From an uncultured Verrucomicrobiota bacterium (GTDB lineage: Bacteria; Verrucomicrobiota; Verrucomicrobiia; Opitutales; Opitutaceae): a stretch of 51,002 nucleotides of DNA. Below are positions 37,888-47,225 of the stretch, piece by piece. The notes under the pieces were generated by a model. That model saw only the letters and a program-made list of their open reading frames with translations. It searched no databases and was not told the DNA's origin. The stretch is from contig CAIVDS010000035.1 of the NCBI GenBank assembly GCA_903904685.1, positions 1 to 51,002 of the forward strand, written 5' to 3'. A program made the translations under genes and the position numbers. The number at the start of each line of letters is the position of its first letter. Within the stretch, counting starts at the first letter, position 1.

Positions 37888-38937
37888 TCATCGCGTCTTC
37901 GCCGTGGTGATGGCCAGCGCGTAGGCGCGCACGCCCTCGGCGATGCCCTCGGCGATGTCGTCCCGGTAGGCGGCGGTGCAGATTTTGCGCGCCTCGATGT
38001 TGTTGGAAAGGTAGCCGCTCTCCACGAGCACCGCCGGGGTGTTCACCAGTCGCAGCACGGCGAAACGCGCGCGCTTCAGTCCCCGGTCGACGGAACCCAG
38101 TTTGCCGAGCAACCGGGTCTGCATGTGGTAGCCGAGAACGGCGTTCCACGGGTCGTTGCGGTTGCCGGGATAAGCCATGACGTCGCCGGCATCGCGCTGG
38201 GCGTTTGGCGTCGAGGTGGATCGCTGAAACTGAGGCGTCATCGTGTAGGCCTCGGTGCCGCACACCATCGAGGATCCTTCGACGGAATTGAAGTGGATGC
38301 TGATGAACAGGTCGGCACCGGCCTTGTTGGCGATCTCCGCGCGCTCGGGCAGCGCGATATAGCGGTCGTCGGTGCGCGTCATCACCACCTTGTAGCCCTG
38401 CGCGAGCAACAGGGCCCGCAGGCGCAGGCCCACATCCAGCGTGAAGATTTTTTCGTTGAGATGGAGCGCCTTGTTTTGCGTGCCGGTGTCCTGGCCTCCA
38501 TGTCCCGGGTCGATCACGATGACCCGCGGAACGGGGGCCGGAGGCGCGGTGACGCCGGCGGGGTTGAGTACGGGGGCGAACAACTTCTCGGCATCAATGC
38601 GGGCGAGATAAAGCGCGCCGCCGCGAGCCACCACCGCATCGCCCAAGACGACACGCACGCCGTTCAACTCCGCATCGCGTTTTTCCGCCTCGATCCCGAT
38701 CCGCACCTTGGCGCTTTGAAAACGAAGCCCGTGGCCGTCCGCGGTCCACGAAGCCTTGAACCCATAGCGCGAAAAAAACACCCGGGCATCCGTGTAGGCG
38801 ACGCCCCCCATTGTGATGTTGGCGGTGTTGAGCGTCGCGGGCATCCTGCCCGGTCCCGCGGCGCAACGGGCGGCAGACAATCCCATGAGCGCGGCCAATG
38901 TCGCGCACCGGAAAAAACCGCATTGGTAAAAAGCCAT
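37888..38937 (-). CDS. N-acetylmuramoyl-L-alanine amidase
   Basis: 349 residues, exported (signal peptide in the first 27 residues; MAFYQCGFFRCATLAALMG). Residues about 35-125 form a small domain like the copper-amine-oxidase N-terminal type often linked to cell-wall enzymes. The Amidase_3 domain follows with its zinc ligands: H146 in DPGHGG, Glu in LNEKIF, His in SIHFN and the catalytic Glu in VESGYLSN. It cleaves the bond between MurNAc and the peptide stem. Start 38937 lies 13 nt after infC, an unusual neighbour. Confidence 0.92.
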   Translation of the reverse strand: MAFYQCGFFRCATLAALMGLSAARCAAGPGRMPATLNTANITMGGVAYTDARVFFSRYGFKASWTADGHGLRFQSAKVRIGIEAEKRDAELNGVRVVLGDAVVARGGALYLARIDAEKLFAPVLNPAGVTAPPAPVPRVIVIDPGHGGQDTGTQNKALHLNEKIFTLDVGLRLRALLLAQGYKVVMTRTDDRYIALPERAEIANKAGADLFISIHFNSVEGSSMVCGTEAYTMTPQFQRSTSTPNAQRDAGDVMAYPGNRNDPWNAVLGYHMQTRLLGKLGSVDRGLKRARFAVLRLVNTPAVLVESGYLSNNIEARKICTAAYRDDIAEGIAEGVRAYALAITTAKTR

Positions 38938-38950
38938 GCCCCGCGCCCTG

Positions 38951-39625
38951 TCAGGCTGTTTCCGGAGCTTCGTCATCGCCGGCGTCGGAGCCGGTGTCGT
39001 CAATGGCCTGCTCGTTGGCTTGCAAGGTGTATTTGCGCTTCCTCTTGTTTTCAGGGAGCGGGGTGAGCATGACGTTGATCTGCTTGCCCATGAGCTTGGC
39101 CTGATTGTCGGGATGGCCCATGCCTTCAAGCTCGGCGAGCGCCTTCTTCATCAGCTCGAAACCGATCTCCGTGTGCGCCATCTCGCGGCCGCGAAACTTG
39201 AGGCGGAGCTTCACCTTGCTGCCGTGGGAAAGGAATTCCTCGGCGTGGCGGATCTTGGTGAGGAAATCGCCGCCGGCGATGCGGGGCGTGAACTCGATTT
39301 CCTTCAACCGCGCCGCGGTGGACTTCACATGGCTGGCCTTCTTCTGCTCCTCGTAGACGTATTTGCCGAAATCCATGATGCGGCAAACCGGCGGCTTGGC
39401 GGTCGCGGCCATCTCGACAAGATCGAGATTGAACTGCTGGGCCAGGGCCAGCGCGCGCTCGGTCTGCATGATGCCAAGCTGCTTTCCCTCGGGACTGATG
39501 ACGCGGATCTCGGGATCCTTGATGCGGGCGTTGCGACGGATGTGCGCGAAAGGGTCGTTGTTACGACGCTGATAATAACTGGAACCGGAGCGGTTGCCGC
39601 CCGGGGAGGGAAACGAATTAGCCAT
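38951..39625 (-). CDS. infC: Translation initiation factor IF-3
   Basis: 224 residues. It binds the 30S subunit and checks start codon pairing. N-domain: NARIKDPEIRVISPEGKQLG; C-domain: KLRLKFRGREMAHTEIGFELM and a Lys-rich linker with VYEEQKKA. The C-terminus has an acidic tail of about 20 residues. ATG 39625 is chosen since the conserved part starts just after; a longer frame exists upstream. The usual partners rpmI and rplT do not follow; an amidase gene does. Confidence 0.94.
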   Translation of the reverse strand: MANSFPSPGGNRSGSSYYQRRNNDPFAHIRRNARIKDPEIRVISPEGKQLGIMQTERALALAQQFNLDLVEMAATAKPPVCRIMDFGKYVYEEQKKASHVKSTAARLKEIEFTPRIAGGDFLTKIRHAEEFLSHGSKVKLRLKFRGREMAHTEIGFELMKKALAELEGMGHPDNQAKLMGKQINVMLTPLPENKRKRKYTLQANEQAIDDTGSDAGDDEAPETA

Positions 39626-39723
39626 CAATAAGGAGGTTGCGGTGTGAGATCGGCGGAAATAATTCGCGGAGGCCGCGGGGGAAGACAATCACGAAGTGGC
39701 AACCCGTGAAAATCCCCGGCGAC

Positions 39724-40134
39724 TCATACGCTGAAACTCTCGCCGCAGGAGCAACTGGCCTTGGCGTTGGGGTTGGCGAACTTGAAGCCGCCGGCGATGA
39801 GCTTGCTCGAATAATCGAGCACCGTGCCCTTGAGATAGAGGGCGGTCTTGGCGTCGACGACCACCGGAACCTCCGCCGAGCGTACCAGGATGTCGCCTTT
39901 GCGCGGTTCGGGGACGAACTTCATCTTGTAGCTGAGGCCGTTGCAGCCGCCGCCGGTGATGGCGATGCGCAGGAAGCCGCCCTGGCTTTCACGGGCGATA
40001 AGCGCGCGAACCTTTGCGCCGGCCGGTTCCGTCAGGCGCACGAGGTTCTCGTTTCCCTCGCGCACACCCTCGGGAAGCACGGCGGACGGCGATGGCACCA
40101 CGACGGAGGAGACTGTTTCGGCTGAACTGGACAT
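39724..40134 (-). CDS. A-type iron-sulfur carrier (IscA/ErpA/SufA family)
   Basis: 136 residues. The three cluster-binding cysteines are in GGGCNGLSY and CSCGESF at the C-terminus. The core from VRLTEPAGAKVRALI is standard; a variable N-terminal stretch of about 35 residues precedes it. It delivers Fe-S clusters to target enzymes. No isc or suf operon is nearby, so ErpA-like function is the better guess. ATG 40134 is preferred to ATG 40146, which would overlap pdxA. Confidence 0.92.
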   Translation of the reverse strand: MSSSAETVSSVVVPSPSAVLPEGVREGNENLVRLTEPAGAKVRALIARESQGGFLRIAITGGGCNGLSYKMKFVPEPRKGDILVRSAEVPVVVDAKTALYLKGTVLDYSSKLIAGGFKFANPNAKASCSCGESFSV

Positions 40135-40145
40135 TAAGGAAACCA

Positions 40146-41072
40146 TTACCCAACCCGGGAGTTTATCAAGCGCCGCGCCACGGTCACCGCGTTGGCAAAA
40201 CTCGTGCCGCTCGCCACGCCCCGGCCCGCAATGCCAAAAGCGGTGCCATGATCCGGACTCGTCCGCACAAAGGGCAGGCCGAGCGTGACATTCACCGCCT
40301 CGTCGAAATCAATGACCTTCAGCGGTGCCAGCCCCTGATCATGGTAGAGCGCGATCACCACGTCGAACTCGCCGCGCAACGCCCGCCCGAAAAGCGTGTC
40401 GCCCGGCTCCGCCCGCGAGAGACCGGGAAATTCCCCGCGCAACGCGTCGAGGATCGGATTGATCACGTCGCGTTCCTCGGAACCGAGCAACCCGCCCTCC
40501 CCGGCATGCGGATTCAGTCCGCACACGCCGATGCGAGGAACCGGAATGCCCTCCGCCTGCGCCAGCACAGCCGACGCCCGCACCGTTCGCTCGAATGCTT
40601 CCGATGTGAGTTCGCCCGACACGCGAGTCAGCGGAATATGCCATGTAAGCAACACCACGCGAAGGCGCCCGCCGCAAAAGGCCATGATCGGCTCGCCTCC
40701 CCAGCGCGCGGCAAAAAACTCGGTCTGCCCCGGATACGCATAACCCACCCGCGCCAGCTCGGCTTTGCTCACCGGCCCGGTCACGACTCCCGCCCAGTCA
40801 CCCGTGCGACAACCGTCCGCCGCCGCTTCCATCGCCGCCATCGCCACCCGCGCCCCCTCGGCATCGGGCACGCCGGGCACGGCCGCGTAATCCGCCGGCC
40901 CGACCGGGATGCGCTTCGCTCCCACGGGCAATGTTTCCAGCCAGCGCGCCGGCCCGACCACCGCGATTCCACCGGTCTCCGCCGGATGCAGCGACAGCCA
41001 CGCGGCAATGATCTCCGGTCCGACCCCGGCCGGGTCGCCGCACGTAAAGGCAAGCTTTGGAAACGATGCCAT
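40146..41072 (-). CDS. pdxA: 4-Hydroxythreonine-4-phosphate dehydrogenase
   Basis: 308 residues. It oxidises 4-phosphohydroxy-L-threonine in the DXP-dependent route to pyridoxal phosphate. Metal-binding histidines are in LTWHIPL, LYHDQGL and TSPDHGTAFG; TCGDPAGVGPE at the N-terminus and GLNPHAGEGG are family signatures. Slightly shorter than E. coli PdxA (329). 15 nt after lpxA, part of the same minus-strand run. Confidence 0.95.
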   Translation of the reverse strand: MASFPKLAFTCGDPAGVGPEIIAAWLSLHPAETGGIAVVGPARWLETLPVGAKRIPVGPADYAAVPGVPDAEGARVAMAAMEAAADGCRTGDWAGVVTGPVSKAELARVGYAYPGQTEFFAARWGGEPIMAFCGGRLRVVLLTWHIPLTRVSGELTSEAFERTVRASAVLAQAEGIPVPRIGVCGLNPHAGEGGLLGSEERDVINPILDALRGEFPGLSRAEPGDTLFGRALRGEFDVVIALYHDQGLAPLKVIDFDEAVNVTLGLPFVRTSPDHGTAFGIAGRGVASGTSFANAVTVARRLINSRVG

Positions 41073-41087
41073 GGCGCAGACGCCGCG

Positions 41088-41852
41088 TCAGGCGGGCAAA
41101 ACCGGATGAATCCTGGGCTCGCGTCTGGGCCGTGCGAAACCGCGCTTGCCCGTCGTAAAGAACTCCAGGAAACGCCGTGTCTCCGGCGTGCTGGCCAACG
41201 GTCCGGCAAGATGCCTGGTCGCGATCTGGCGGATGTTGCCAGGAGTGAAATACACCATGCGAAACGCCTCCTTGATCTCGCGAATGGCATCACGCGAAAA
41301 CCCGCGGCGCTTCAGGCCGAGCAGGTTGAGCCCGATGATCTCGTTGCGCTCGGCGATCAGCGCAAATGGCGGCACATCCTGACCCACGCGGGACAGCCCG
41401 CTCACCATCACACTCTCGCCGATGCGGGCGAACTGGTGAACGCCCGCCCCGCCGCCGACAAAAGTGAACGATCCCACGCGCACGTGGCCGGCCAGCATCG
41501 CGTTGTTCGCCAGCACCACGTCGTCGGCCACCACGCAATCGTGACCCACATGGGAATTGGCCATCAGGAAACACCGCTCGCCCACGACGGTGTTCGCCCC
41601 GGCGCCCACCGCGCGATTGATCGTCACATGTTCGCGAATGACCGTGCCGCTGCCGACGCGCACACCCGACGGCGTGCCCCGGTCAAACTTGAGATACTGC
41701 GGATCGCCGCCCACGACGGCGTAAGGATGCACGACGACGCGCTCGCCAAGAATCGAATGCCGGCGGATGACCGCGCCCATCTGGATTTCGCAGCCGTCGC
41801 CAAGGACAACGCCTTCTTCGACGACCGCGCTGGGATGGATGGAAATGCTCAT
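41088..41852 (-). CDS. lpxA: UDP-N-acetylglucosamine O-acyltransferase
   Basis: 254 residues. First enzyme of lipid A synthesis, acyl-ACP dependent. The left-handed beta-helix shows as repeated hexapeptides (IHPSAVVEEG, VVLGDGCEIQMGAVI), and the catalytic His lies in ANSHVGHDC. The C-terminal helical domain begins at RRGFSRDAIREI. It shows that the organism makes lipid A and so has an outer membrane. It starts 5 nt after the unknown gene upstream and ends 15 nt before pdxA. Other lpx genes are not adjacent. Confidence 0.95.
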   Translation of the reverse strand: MSISIHPSAVVEEGVVLGDGCEIQMGAVIRRHSILGERVVVHPYAVVGGDPQYLKFDRGTPSGVRVGSGTVIREHVTINRAVGAGANTVVGERCFLMANSHVGHDCVVADDVVLANNAMLAGHVRVGSFTFVGGGAGVHQFARIGESVMVSGLSRVGQDVPPFALIAERNEIIGLNLLGLKRRGFSRDAIREIKEAFRMVYFTPGNIRQIATRHLAGPLASTPETRRFLEFFTTGKRGFARPRREPRIHPVLPA

Positions 41853-41857
41853 GAAAA

Positions 41858-42490
41858 TCAGGGGTTCGTCCGCCGTGCGGCGGGCGGGCGTTCGGACAGC
41901 AAGTCGAGTTGCGCGTCTTTCAACAAGTCGTAGTTTTTTAAAATTCGCATCACCTGCAGCGTGTCGCTCTTGCCGTAGTTGCGGTTGATTTCAACCTTGT
42001 CGACCAGATCGAGCAGCATGGAGCGAAAGGAAATGATCGCATCCACCCCTCGCTCCTTGAGCAGCTCCACGCTCTGCGAACGAAACGGCTCCTGCGTCGG
42101 CAGACTGGGCAGCACGAGGATTTTGGTGAGGCCGTCGTCTCCGATGGCATCGGCATCCGTCGGGAAAAACCGCGTCGCCTCCTTCAGCACGTTATCCTCA
42201 AGGAAACGAAAAATCTCCGGCGAGCTCCTCAGCATGTTGGGCGTAAACACACCCGTGTGCCAACCCTTCACCGCGATCATCGCGCGGTGGACCAAAGGAA
42301 GCTCGTTGGAAAACAGGAAGAAATCGGGGCGCTTGGACCCGCGCTGCCACGCCGGATTGTAGACGAGCAGGTCGATTTCCTCGTCTCCCGTCTTGCGGCG
42401 CGCGGACACCTGATACTTGCGAACTTGGCGCACGAGGAAGCCGTTTTGCTCAAAGTATTCCCGAACAATGCCTTCATCTATGGCGGACAT
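41858..42490 (-). CDS. Unknown soluble protein, possible PD-(D/E)XK fold
   Basis: 210 residues, no signal peptide or membrane segment. After a start like a DNA-end-binding fold (REYFEQNGFLVRQVRKY) come EEIDLLVYNP and, some 30 residues on, RAMIAVKGW. This spacing of Asp and xVK resembles the PD-(D/E)XK nuclease core, with the usual acidic residue before Lys replaced by Ala. That is pattern reading only. It lies in the aroB-lpxA-pdxA run, 5 nt before lpxA, and is probably a lineage-specific conserved gene. Confidence 0.65.
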   Translation of the reverse strand: MSAIDEGIVREYFEQNGFLVRQVRKYQVSARRKTGDEEIDLLVYNPAWQRGSKRPDFFLFSNELPLVHRAMIAVKGWHTGVFTPNMLRSSPEIFRFLEDNVLKEATRFFPTDADAIGDDGLTKILVLPSLPTQEPFRSQSVELLKERGVDAIISFRSMLLDLVDKVEINRNYGKSDTLQVMRILKNYDLLKDAQLDLLSERPPAARRTNP

Positions 42491-42534
42491 GTGAGACAGT
42501 TAACCAAAAAAAAGTCCGAAAGTCACAAAAAGAA

Positions 42535-43620
42535 TCACATCGCGCCAACTTCGCGGAAACTCGCCTCCACCAAGGATGGATCGATGCCGCCCTGCGTGGC
42601 GGCCTCGCCCAGCGACTTCAGCACCACGAAGCGCAAGGCGCCCGCCCGCGTTTTTTTGTCCCGAGCCATCGCCGCCATGAGCGGGGCCAGCGGCAGCGGT
42701 GCGCGCAACTTCAACGGCAGTTGATGCGAAACGACGACCGCTTCGACCCGCGCCACCGCCCGGTCATCGATGTGTCCCAGTTTCCGCGACAACCGCGCCG
42801 CGGCGGCCAACCCGATGGCCACCGCCTCGCCGTGCAAATAGGCGCCGTATCCGGTGACCTGCTCGATCGCATGGCCGAAAGTATGACCGAGGTTGAGCAG
42901 CGCGCGCCCGCCTTCCTGCGCGGTTTCATGCTCATCGGCCTCGACCACGCGGGCCTTGAGCGCGCAGCACCGGCGGACAACCGCCGACAACGCCGGACTG
43001 TTCACCGTGAGCGCGGCGTGTTCGAGTTGGGCGAACAAATCGGCATCGCCCAGCAGCCCGGTTTTGATGACCTCGGCCATGCCGGCGGCAAACTCGCGCG
43101 GCGGCAGCGTCGCCAGCAACCAAGTACCGACAAACACTCCGCGCGGCTGGTGGAACGCACCGACCAGATTTTTCCCCGCCTTGAGATTGATGCCGGTCTT
43201 CCCGCCCACCGAACTATCGACCATCGAGAGCAACGTCGTGGGCACCTGATAAAACGCGATGCCGCGCAAATACGCCGCCGCCGCAAATCCGGCCAGATCG
43301 CCAATCACCCCGCCACCCACCGCGAAAAGCGCACCGCTGCGGTCCACGCGGTTCTCCGCCAAAAAATCAAGCGTGCGGCCCAGTTCACGCAGCGATTTGG
43401 TTTCCTCTCCCGGTTCCAGCACGAGCGTCGCCTGCCCGCCAAACATCGTGCGCAACACCTCGGGTTGGTGGCGCGCGAGATTGCGGTCCGTCACGACCAC
43501 GATCTTCCGACCTGCGGCGACCAATGCCTCCACCTGCGCCTGCACCACGGCCGATACATCGGCCCCGAAGTGAATAGGGTAACTGCGTTCGCCAAGATTG
43601 ACGGTAAGATTTTCAACCAT
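42535..43620 (-). CDS. aroB: 3-Dehydroquinate synthase
   Basis: 361 residues. Converts DAHP to 3-dehydroquinate in the shikimate pathway, using NAD+ and zinc. NAD-binding GGGVIGDLAGFAAA and substrate/zinc residues in VGGKTGINL, EVIKTGLLGD and LNLGHTFGHAIE are intact. ATG 43620 (MVENLTVNLGERSYP) is the natural start; the open frame continues 160 codons upstream without homology. First gene of the 37888-43620 run. Confidence 0.95.
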   Translation of the reverse strand: MVENLTVNLGERSYPIHFGADVSAVVQAQVEALVAAGRKIVVVTDRNLARHQPEVLRTMFGGQATLVLEPGEETKSLRELGRTLDFLAENRVDRSGALFAVGGGVIGDLAGFAAAAYLRGIAFYQVPTTLLSMVDSSVGGKTGINLKAGKNLVGAFHQPRGVFVGTWLLATLPPREFAAGMAEVIKTGLLGDADLFAQLEHAALTVNSPALSAVVRRCCALKARVVEADEHETAQEGGRALLNLGHTFGHAIEQVTGYGAYLHGEAVAIGLAAAARLSRKLGHIDDRAVARVEAVVVSHQLPLKLRAPLPLAPLMAAMARDKKTRAGALRFVVLKSLGEAATQGGIDPSLVEASFREVGAM

Positions 43621-43839
43621 GAACGGGTTAAATGTAAGCACGCCGCCGGGGTCAACCTCGCGCAGCGGCCTGATGCGCTTATGGTCGCGATACGGGGAAC
43701 CTTTCAATGCTCTGATCATCTCCGCTTGCCGGCGATGACGGGTGGCGCCTCCGGCCATCATAAGGGAAATCGGGTTCGGATTTGCCTTCCACTTGGGAAC
43801 GGTTGCCACAAGGAACGTGGGGAATTTCCCTTTCTCCAC

Positions 43840-46296
43840 ATGACATCCTCCCCTCATTCTGTTCTTTGGTATGACCAACCGGCCGATTCCGATTGGAACC
43901 GCGCGCTGCCCATCGGCAACGGCCGTCTCGGCGCCATGATTTATGGCAACGTCGTGGCCGAGCGCTTCCAGCTCAACGAGGATTCGCTTTGGAACGGCGG
44001 CCCGCGCGACCGTTGCAATCCCGACACGCGTGAACATCTGCCCGAGTTGCGCCGTTTGTTGGAGGAAGGTCGTCTTGCCGAGGCGCACCGCCGCGTTCAT
44101 GACGTGATGGGTGGCATACCGGACAGCCAGCGTTGCTACGAACCGCTGGCCGACCTGTTCTTACGTTTGGCTCATCCGGGGGTGACCGTGACCGTACCGC
44201 CCGGCCAGATGGCCTTGGCGGACGGCTACACCACACCGGACTTTGAACGCGCGTTGCTCACCTCCTATCGTCGTGAACTCGATCTGCGCACGGCGATCCT
44301 GTCCACGCACTACACCCTGAATGGCGTAGGTTACTCGCGGCGGCACCTGGCCAGCGATGTCGATCAGGCCATTGTTGTCCGTCTGGAGGCTGATCGGCCC
44401 GGCGCCCTTTCCATGCAGGTGCGCATGGAGCGCGGCCCGCGCGAGAGTTACTCCACCCGCTTCGCCGACTCGGTCGGCTTTGTTCGACAGGAAGGCGCCG
44501 CCAGACCGGTGCTGCTCCTGCGCGGCCGGGCGGGCGGCGAGGATGGAGTGAAGTTCGCCGCCGTCATGGGCGCCTCGATCGAAGGGGGCTCCATGCGCAC
44601 CATCGGCGAAACGCTTTATATCGAGGGTGCCGATGCCGTCACCCTTGCGCTGGCGGCGGCGACCAGTTTCCGGGAGACCGACCCCGCCGCCGCGTCCGTC
44701 TCCCGCGTGCATGCGGTGCTTGACCGCAGTTGGGTGCAGATCCGCGCCGACCATGAGCGTGAATACCGCAGGCTTTACGACCGGGCGGAACTGACCCTGG
44801 GCGGAGCGACGACAGCCTCGTCGATGTTGCCGACCGACCAGCGCCTCCGAAATTTCGGGAAATCCGGCGGCGACCCTGCGTTGGCATCGCTGTATTTCAA
44901 CTACGCTCGCTACCTGCTCATCTCATCAAGCCGCCCGGGCAGTCTGCCCGCGAACGCCCAGGGACTTTGGAACAAGGATTTTTGGCCGTCCTGGGGATCT
45001 AAATACACGATCAACATCAACACCGAGATGAACTATTGGATCGCGGAGCCGGCCAATCTGGCCGTTTGCCACCGGGCGCTCTTCGATCATCTCGACCGCG
45101 TGGTCGAGTCCGGTCGCCGCACGGCGCAGACCATGTATGGCTGCCGTGGATTCGTCGCCCACCACAATACCGACCTCTGGGCGGACACGACCCCGACGGA
45201 CCGCAATGCCGGGGCGTCCTATTGGCTGCTTGGCGGGGCCTGGCTCGTGCTGCACGCGTGGGACAACTATGATTTTGGCCGCGATCCCGCATCCTTGCAC
45301 AAGGCCTGCGATCTCCTCATGGAGGCGAGCCTGTTTTTCCTGGATTTCCTGGTGGAGGACAAAAAGGGACGCCTGATCGTGTCGCCCACCTGCTCGCCGG
45401 AAAACACCTATCGCCTGCCGAACGGCGAGGTGGGCGTGCTTTGCGCGGGCTCGACCATGGACAGCCAGCTTCTGGCCATCCTCTTCCGCCGGACGCAACA
45501 AGCCGCTCATCTGCTCGGTCGAACCTCCGAAACCGCCGAGAGCCGCGCCTTCTTTGACAGGCTCGCGGCGGCGGCCGTCCGACTTCCCCGCCCCGAGATC
45601 GGCCGACATGGCCAGTTGATGGAGTGGCTCGAGGATTACGAGGAACAGGAACCTCAGCACCGTCACGTTTCCCATGGCTTCGGTCTTCACCCGGGAGACA
45701 TCATCTCACCCCGGCAAACACCCGCGCTGGCCAAGGCCATGCGGACGACATTGGAACGTCGCGGCGACGAAGGCACCGGCTGGGGCATGGCATGGAAGGC
45801 GTGTTTTTGGGCGCGGCTCGGCGACGGGGACCACGCGCACCGATTGCTGCGCAACCTGCTCGCCCCGGTGGACGCGATCGATCTCAAAAGCAAGGACACC
45901 ACCTACGAACGGGGAGGGTCCTACGCCAACCTGTTCTGCGCGCATCCGCCCTTCCAGATCGACGGCAATTTCGGTGGCGCGGCGGCCATCCTCGAGATGC
46001 TGCTGCAGAGTCACGAAACCGCTCCCGATAAGCACGGCGGCTCCCATGCGCCAGGGAAGCCGGTTGTCCACCTTCTGCCCGCACTGCCAGCCGCTTGGAG
46101 CGAGGGGACGTTTCGCGGCTTGCGCGTGCGAGGAGGATGCGAAGTGGATCTTTGCTGGAGTCGGCATCGCCCGACCCGCGTCGCCCTGCGCAACACACTC
46201 GCGATCGAAACCGAACTGGTGCTTTGCCATGCCGGCAAGACGAGGGAACTGCGCCTGGAGCCGGGCCGGGAATTCGTCATCGAAAACGATTTTTGA
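43840..46296 (+). CDS. Glycoside hydrolase family 95 (alpha-L-fucosidase type)
   Basis: 818 residues in the usual three parts: N-terminal beta domain (PIGNGRLGAMIYG, LNEDSLWNGG), a helical (alpha/alpha)6 barrel, and a C-terminal beta domain. The inverting GH95 machinery is visible: the Asn pair N392 and N394 in TININTEMNYW, the acid E521 in TCSPENTY and D708 in QIDGNFGG. The family removes alpha-1,2-fucose (some members act on galactose). No signal peptide is present, so it is probably cytoplasmic and works on imported oligosaccharides. Divergent from aroB; rph follows 91 nt on. No transporter or regulator beside it. Confidence 0.93.
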   Translation: MTSSPHSVLWYDQPADSDWNRALPIGNGRLGAMIYGNVVAERFQLNEDSLWNGGPRDRCNPDTREHLPELRRLLEEGRLAEAHRRVHDVMGGIPDSQRCYEPLADLFLRLAHPGVTVTVPPGQMALADGYTTPDFERALLTSYRRELDLRTAILSTHYTLNGVGYSRRHLASDVDQAIVVRLEADRPGALSMQVRMERGPRESYSTRFADSVGFVRQEGAARPVLLLRGRAGGEDGVKFAAVMGASIEGGSMRTIGETLYIEGADAVTLALAAATSFRETDPAAASVSRVHAVLDRSWVQIRADHEREYRRLYDRAELTLGGATTASSMLPTDQRLRNFGKSGGDPALASLYFNYARYLLISSSRPGSLPANAQGLWNKDFWPSWGSKYTININTEMNYWIAEPANLAVCHRALFDHLDRVVESGRRTAQTMYGCRGFVAHHNTDLWADTTPTDRNAGASYWLLGGAWLVLHAWDNYDFGRDPASLHKACDLLMEASLFFLDFLVEDKKGRLIVSPTCSPENTYRLPNGEVGVLCAGSTMDSQLLAILFRRTQQAAHLLGRTSETAESRAFFDRLAAAAVRLPRPEIGRHGQLMEWLEDYEEQEPQHRHVSHGFGLHPGDIISPRQTPALAKAMRTTLERRGDEGTGWGMAWKACFWARLGDGDHAHRLLRNLLAPVDAIDLKSKDTTYERGGSYANLFCAHPPFQIDGNFGGAAAILEMLLQSHETAPDKHGGSHAPGKPVVHLLPALPAAWSEGTFRGLRVRGGCEVDLCWSRHRPTRVALRNTLAIETELVLCHAGKTRELRLEPGREFVIENDF

Positions 46297-46387
46297 GCAA
46301 TGCGAGGCGCGGTGGTCTCGGCGGCGGCATGATGATGCCCGCATTTCGCGATGGCGGTCGATCCTTTGCCCGCTAGCGTCACATGGA

Positions 46388-47140
46388 ATGACTTCACCCG
46401 CCCTCCGCTCAGACGGCCGCAAGCCCGACCAACTCCGCTCCATCACTTTCGAGGCCAACATCGCCCCGCACGCCACCGGTTCGGTGCTCGTGTCCTTCGG
46501 CACCACCCGCGTGATCTGCGCCGCCACTATCGAACCCAAGGTGCCCGCCTGGATGAAACAGCAGCGCGTTCCCGGCGGCTGGCTCACCGCCGAATACTCC
46601 CTCCTCCCCTACAGCACCCACGAGCGCAAGCAGCGCGACATTTCACGAGGCAAACTCGATGGCCGCACCGTCGAGATCCAGCGCCTCATCGGCAGCTCCC
46701 TGCGCGCCGTGCTCGATCTGAAAAAACTCGGCGAGAATACCCTGTGGATCGACTGCGACGTCCTCCAGGCCGACGGCGGCACCCGCACCGCCTCCATCAC
46801 CGGTGCCTACCTCGCCGCCCGCCTCGCTATCCAGACGCTCCTCGACGCCAAGCGCATCCCCGAAAACCCGCTCACCGACTCCGTCGCCGCCGTAAGCGTC
46901 GGCATCTACGATGGCCGCGAACTCCTCGATCTCCCCTACGTCGAAGACAAGGACGCCGAGGTTGACTTCAACGTCGTCATGACCGGCCAGGGCAAATTCG
47001 TCGAAGTCCAGGGCTGCGGCGAAGAAGCCACCTTCACCCACGACCAGCTCCTCAGCCTGATCGCCCTCGCCCAAAAAGGCCTCAAGGAAATCAACGCCCT
47101 CCAGACCGCGTTCCTGACCAAGCAACTCCTCAAGTTCTGA
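46388..47140 (+). CDS. rph: Ribonuclease PH
   Basis: 250 residues. Phosphorolytic 3'-5' exoribonuclease that trims tRNA 3' ends. Signatures: DGRKPDQLRSITFE, RVPGGWLTAEYSLLPYSTH, GRTVEIQRLIGSSLRA and DCDVLQADGGTRTASITG. Full length and uninterrupted. ATG 46388 is used because DGR follows at residue 9. In some lineages rph is followed by rdgB; here a porin gene comes in from the other side. Confidence 0.95.
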   Translation: MTSPALRSDGRKPDQLRSITFEANIAPHATGSVLVSFGTTRVICAATIEPKVPAWMKQQRVPGGWLTAEYSLLPYSTHERKQRDISRGKLDGRTVEIQRLIGSSLRAVLDLKKLGENTLWIDCDVLQADGGTRTASITGAYLAARLAIQTLLDAKRIPENPLTDSVAAVSVGIYDGRELLDLPYVEDKDAEVDFNVVMTGQGKFVEVQGCGEEATFTHDQLLSLIALAQKGLKEINALQTAFLTKQLLKF

Positions 47141-47154
47141 TCGGCAACGGACGC

Positions 47155-47198
47155 AAAAAGGGCGGGCTGCGGAGATCACCGAGAACCGCAGCCCGCCC
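47155..47198 (-). terminator. Terminator of the porin transcript (probably serves rph too)
   Basis: A perfect 13-bp stem GGGCGGGCTGCGG / CCGCAGCCCGCCC (47160-47172, 47186-47198) with a 13-nt loop. Read leftward it is followed by TTTTT, as an intrinsic terminator should be. The rightward side has no T-run, but the hairpin is 19 nt after the rph stop and may slow that transcript. Confidence 0.8.
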
Positions 47199-47225
47199 TA
47201 CATTACTTTGAACTACCGACTGAAA

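Noticed and set aside
39629-39637. Perfect Shine-Dalgarno AAGGAGGT on the plus strand upstream of infC
   Set aside because: No plus-strand gene follows; the next GTG is closed at once by TGA.
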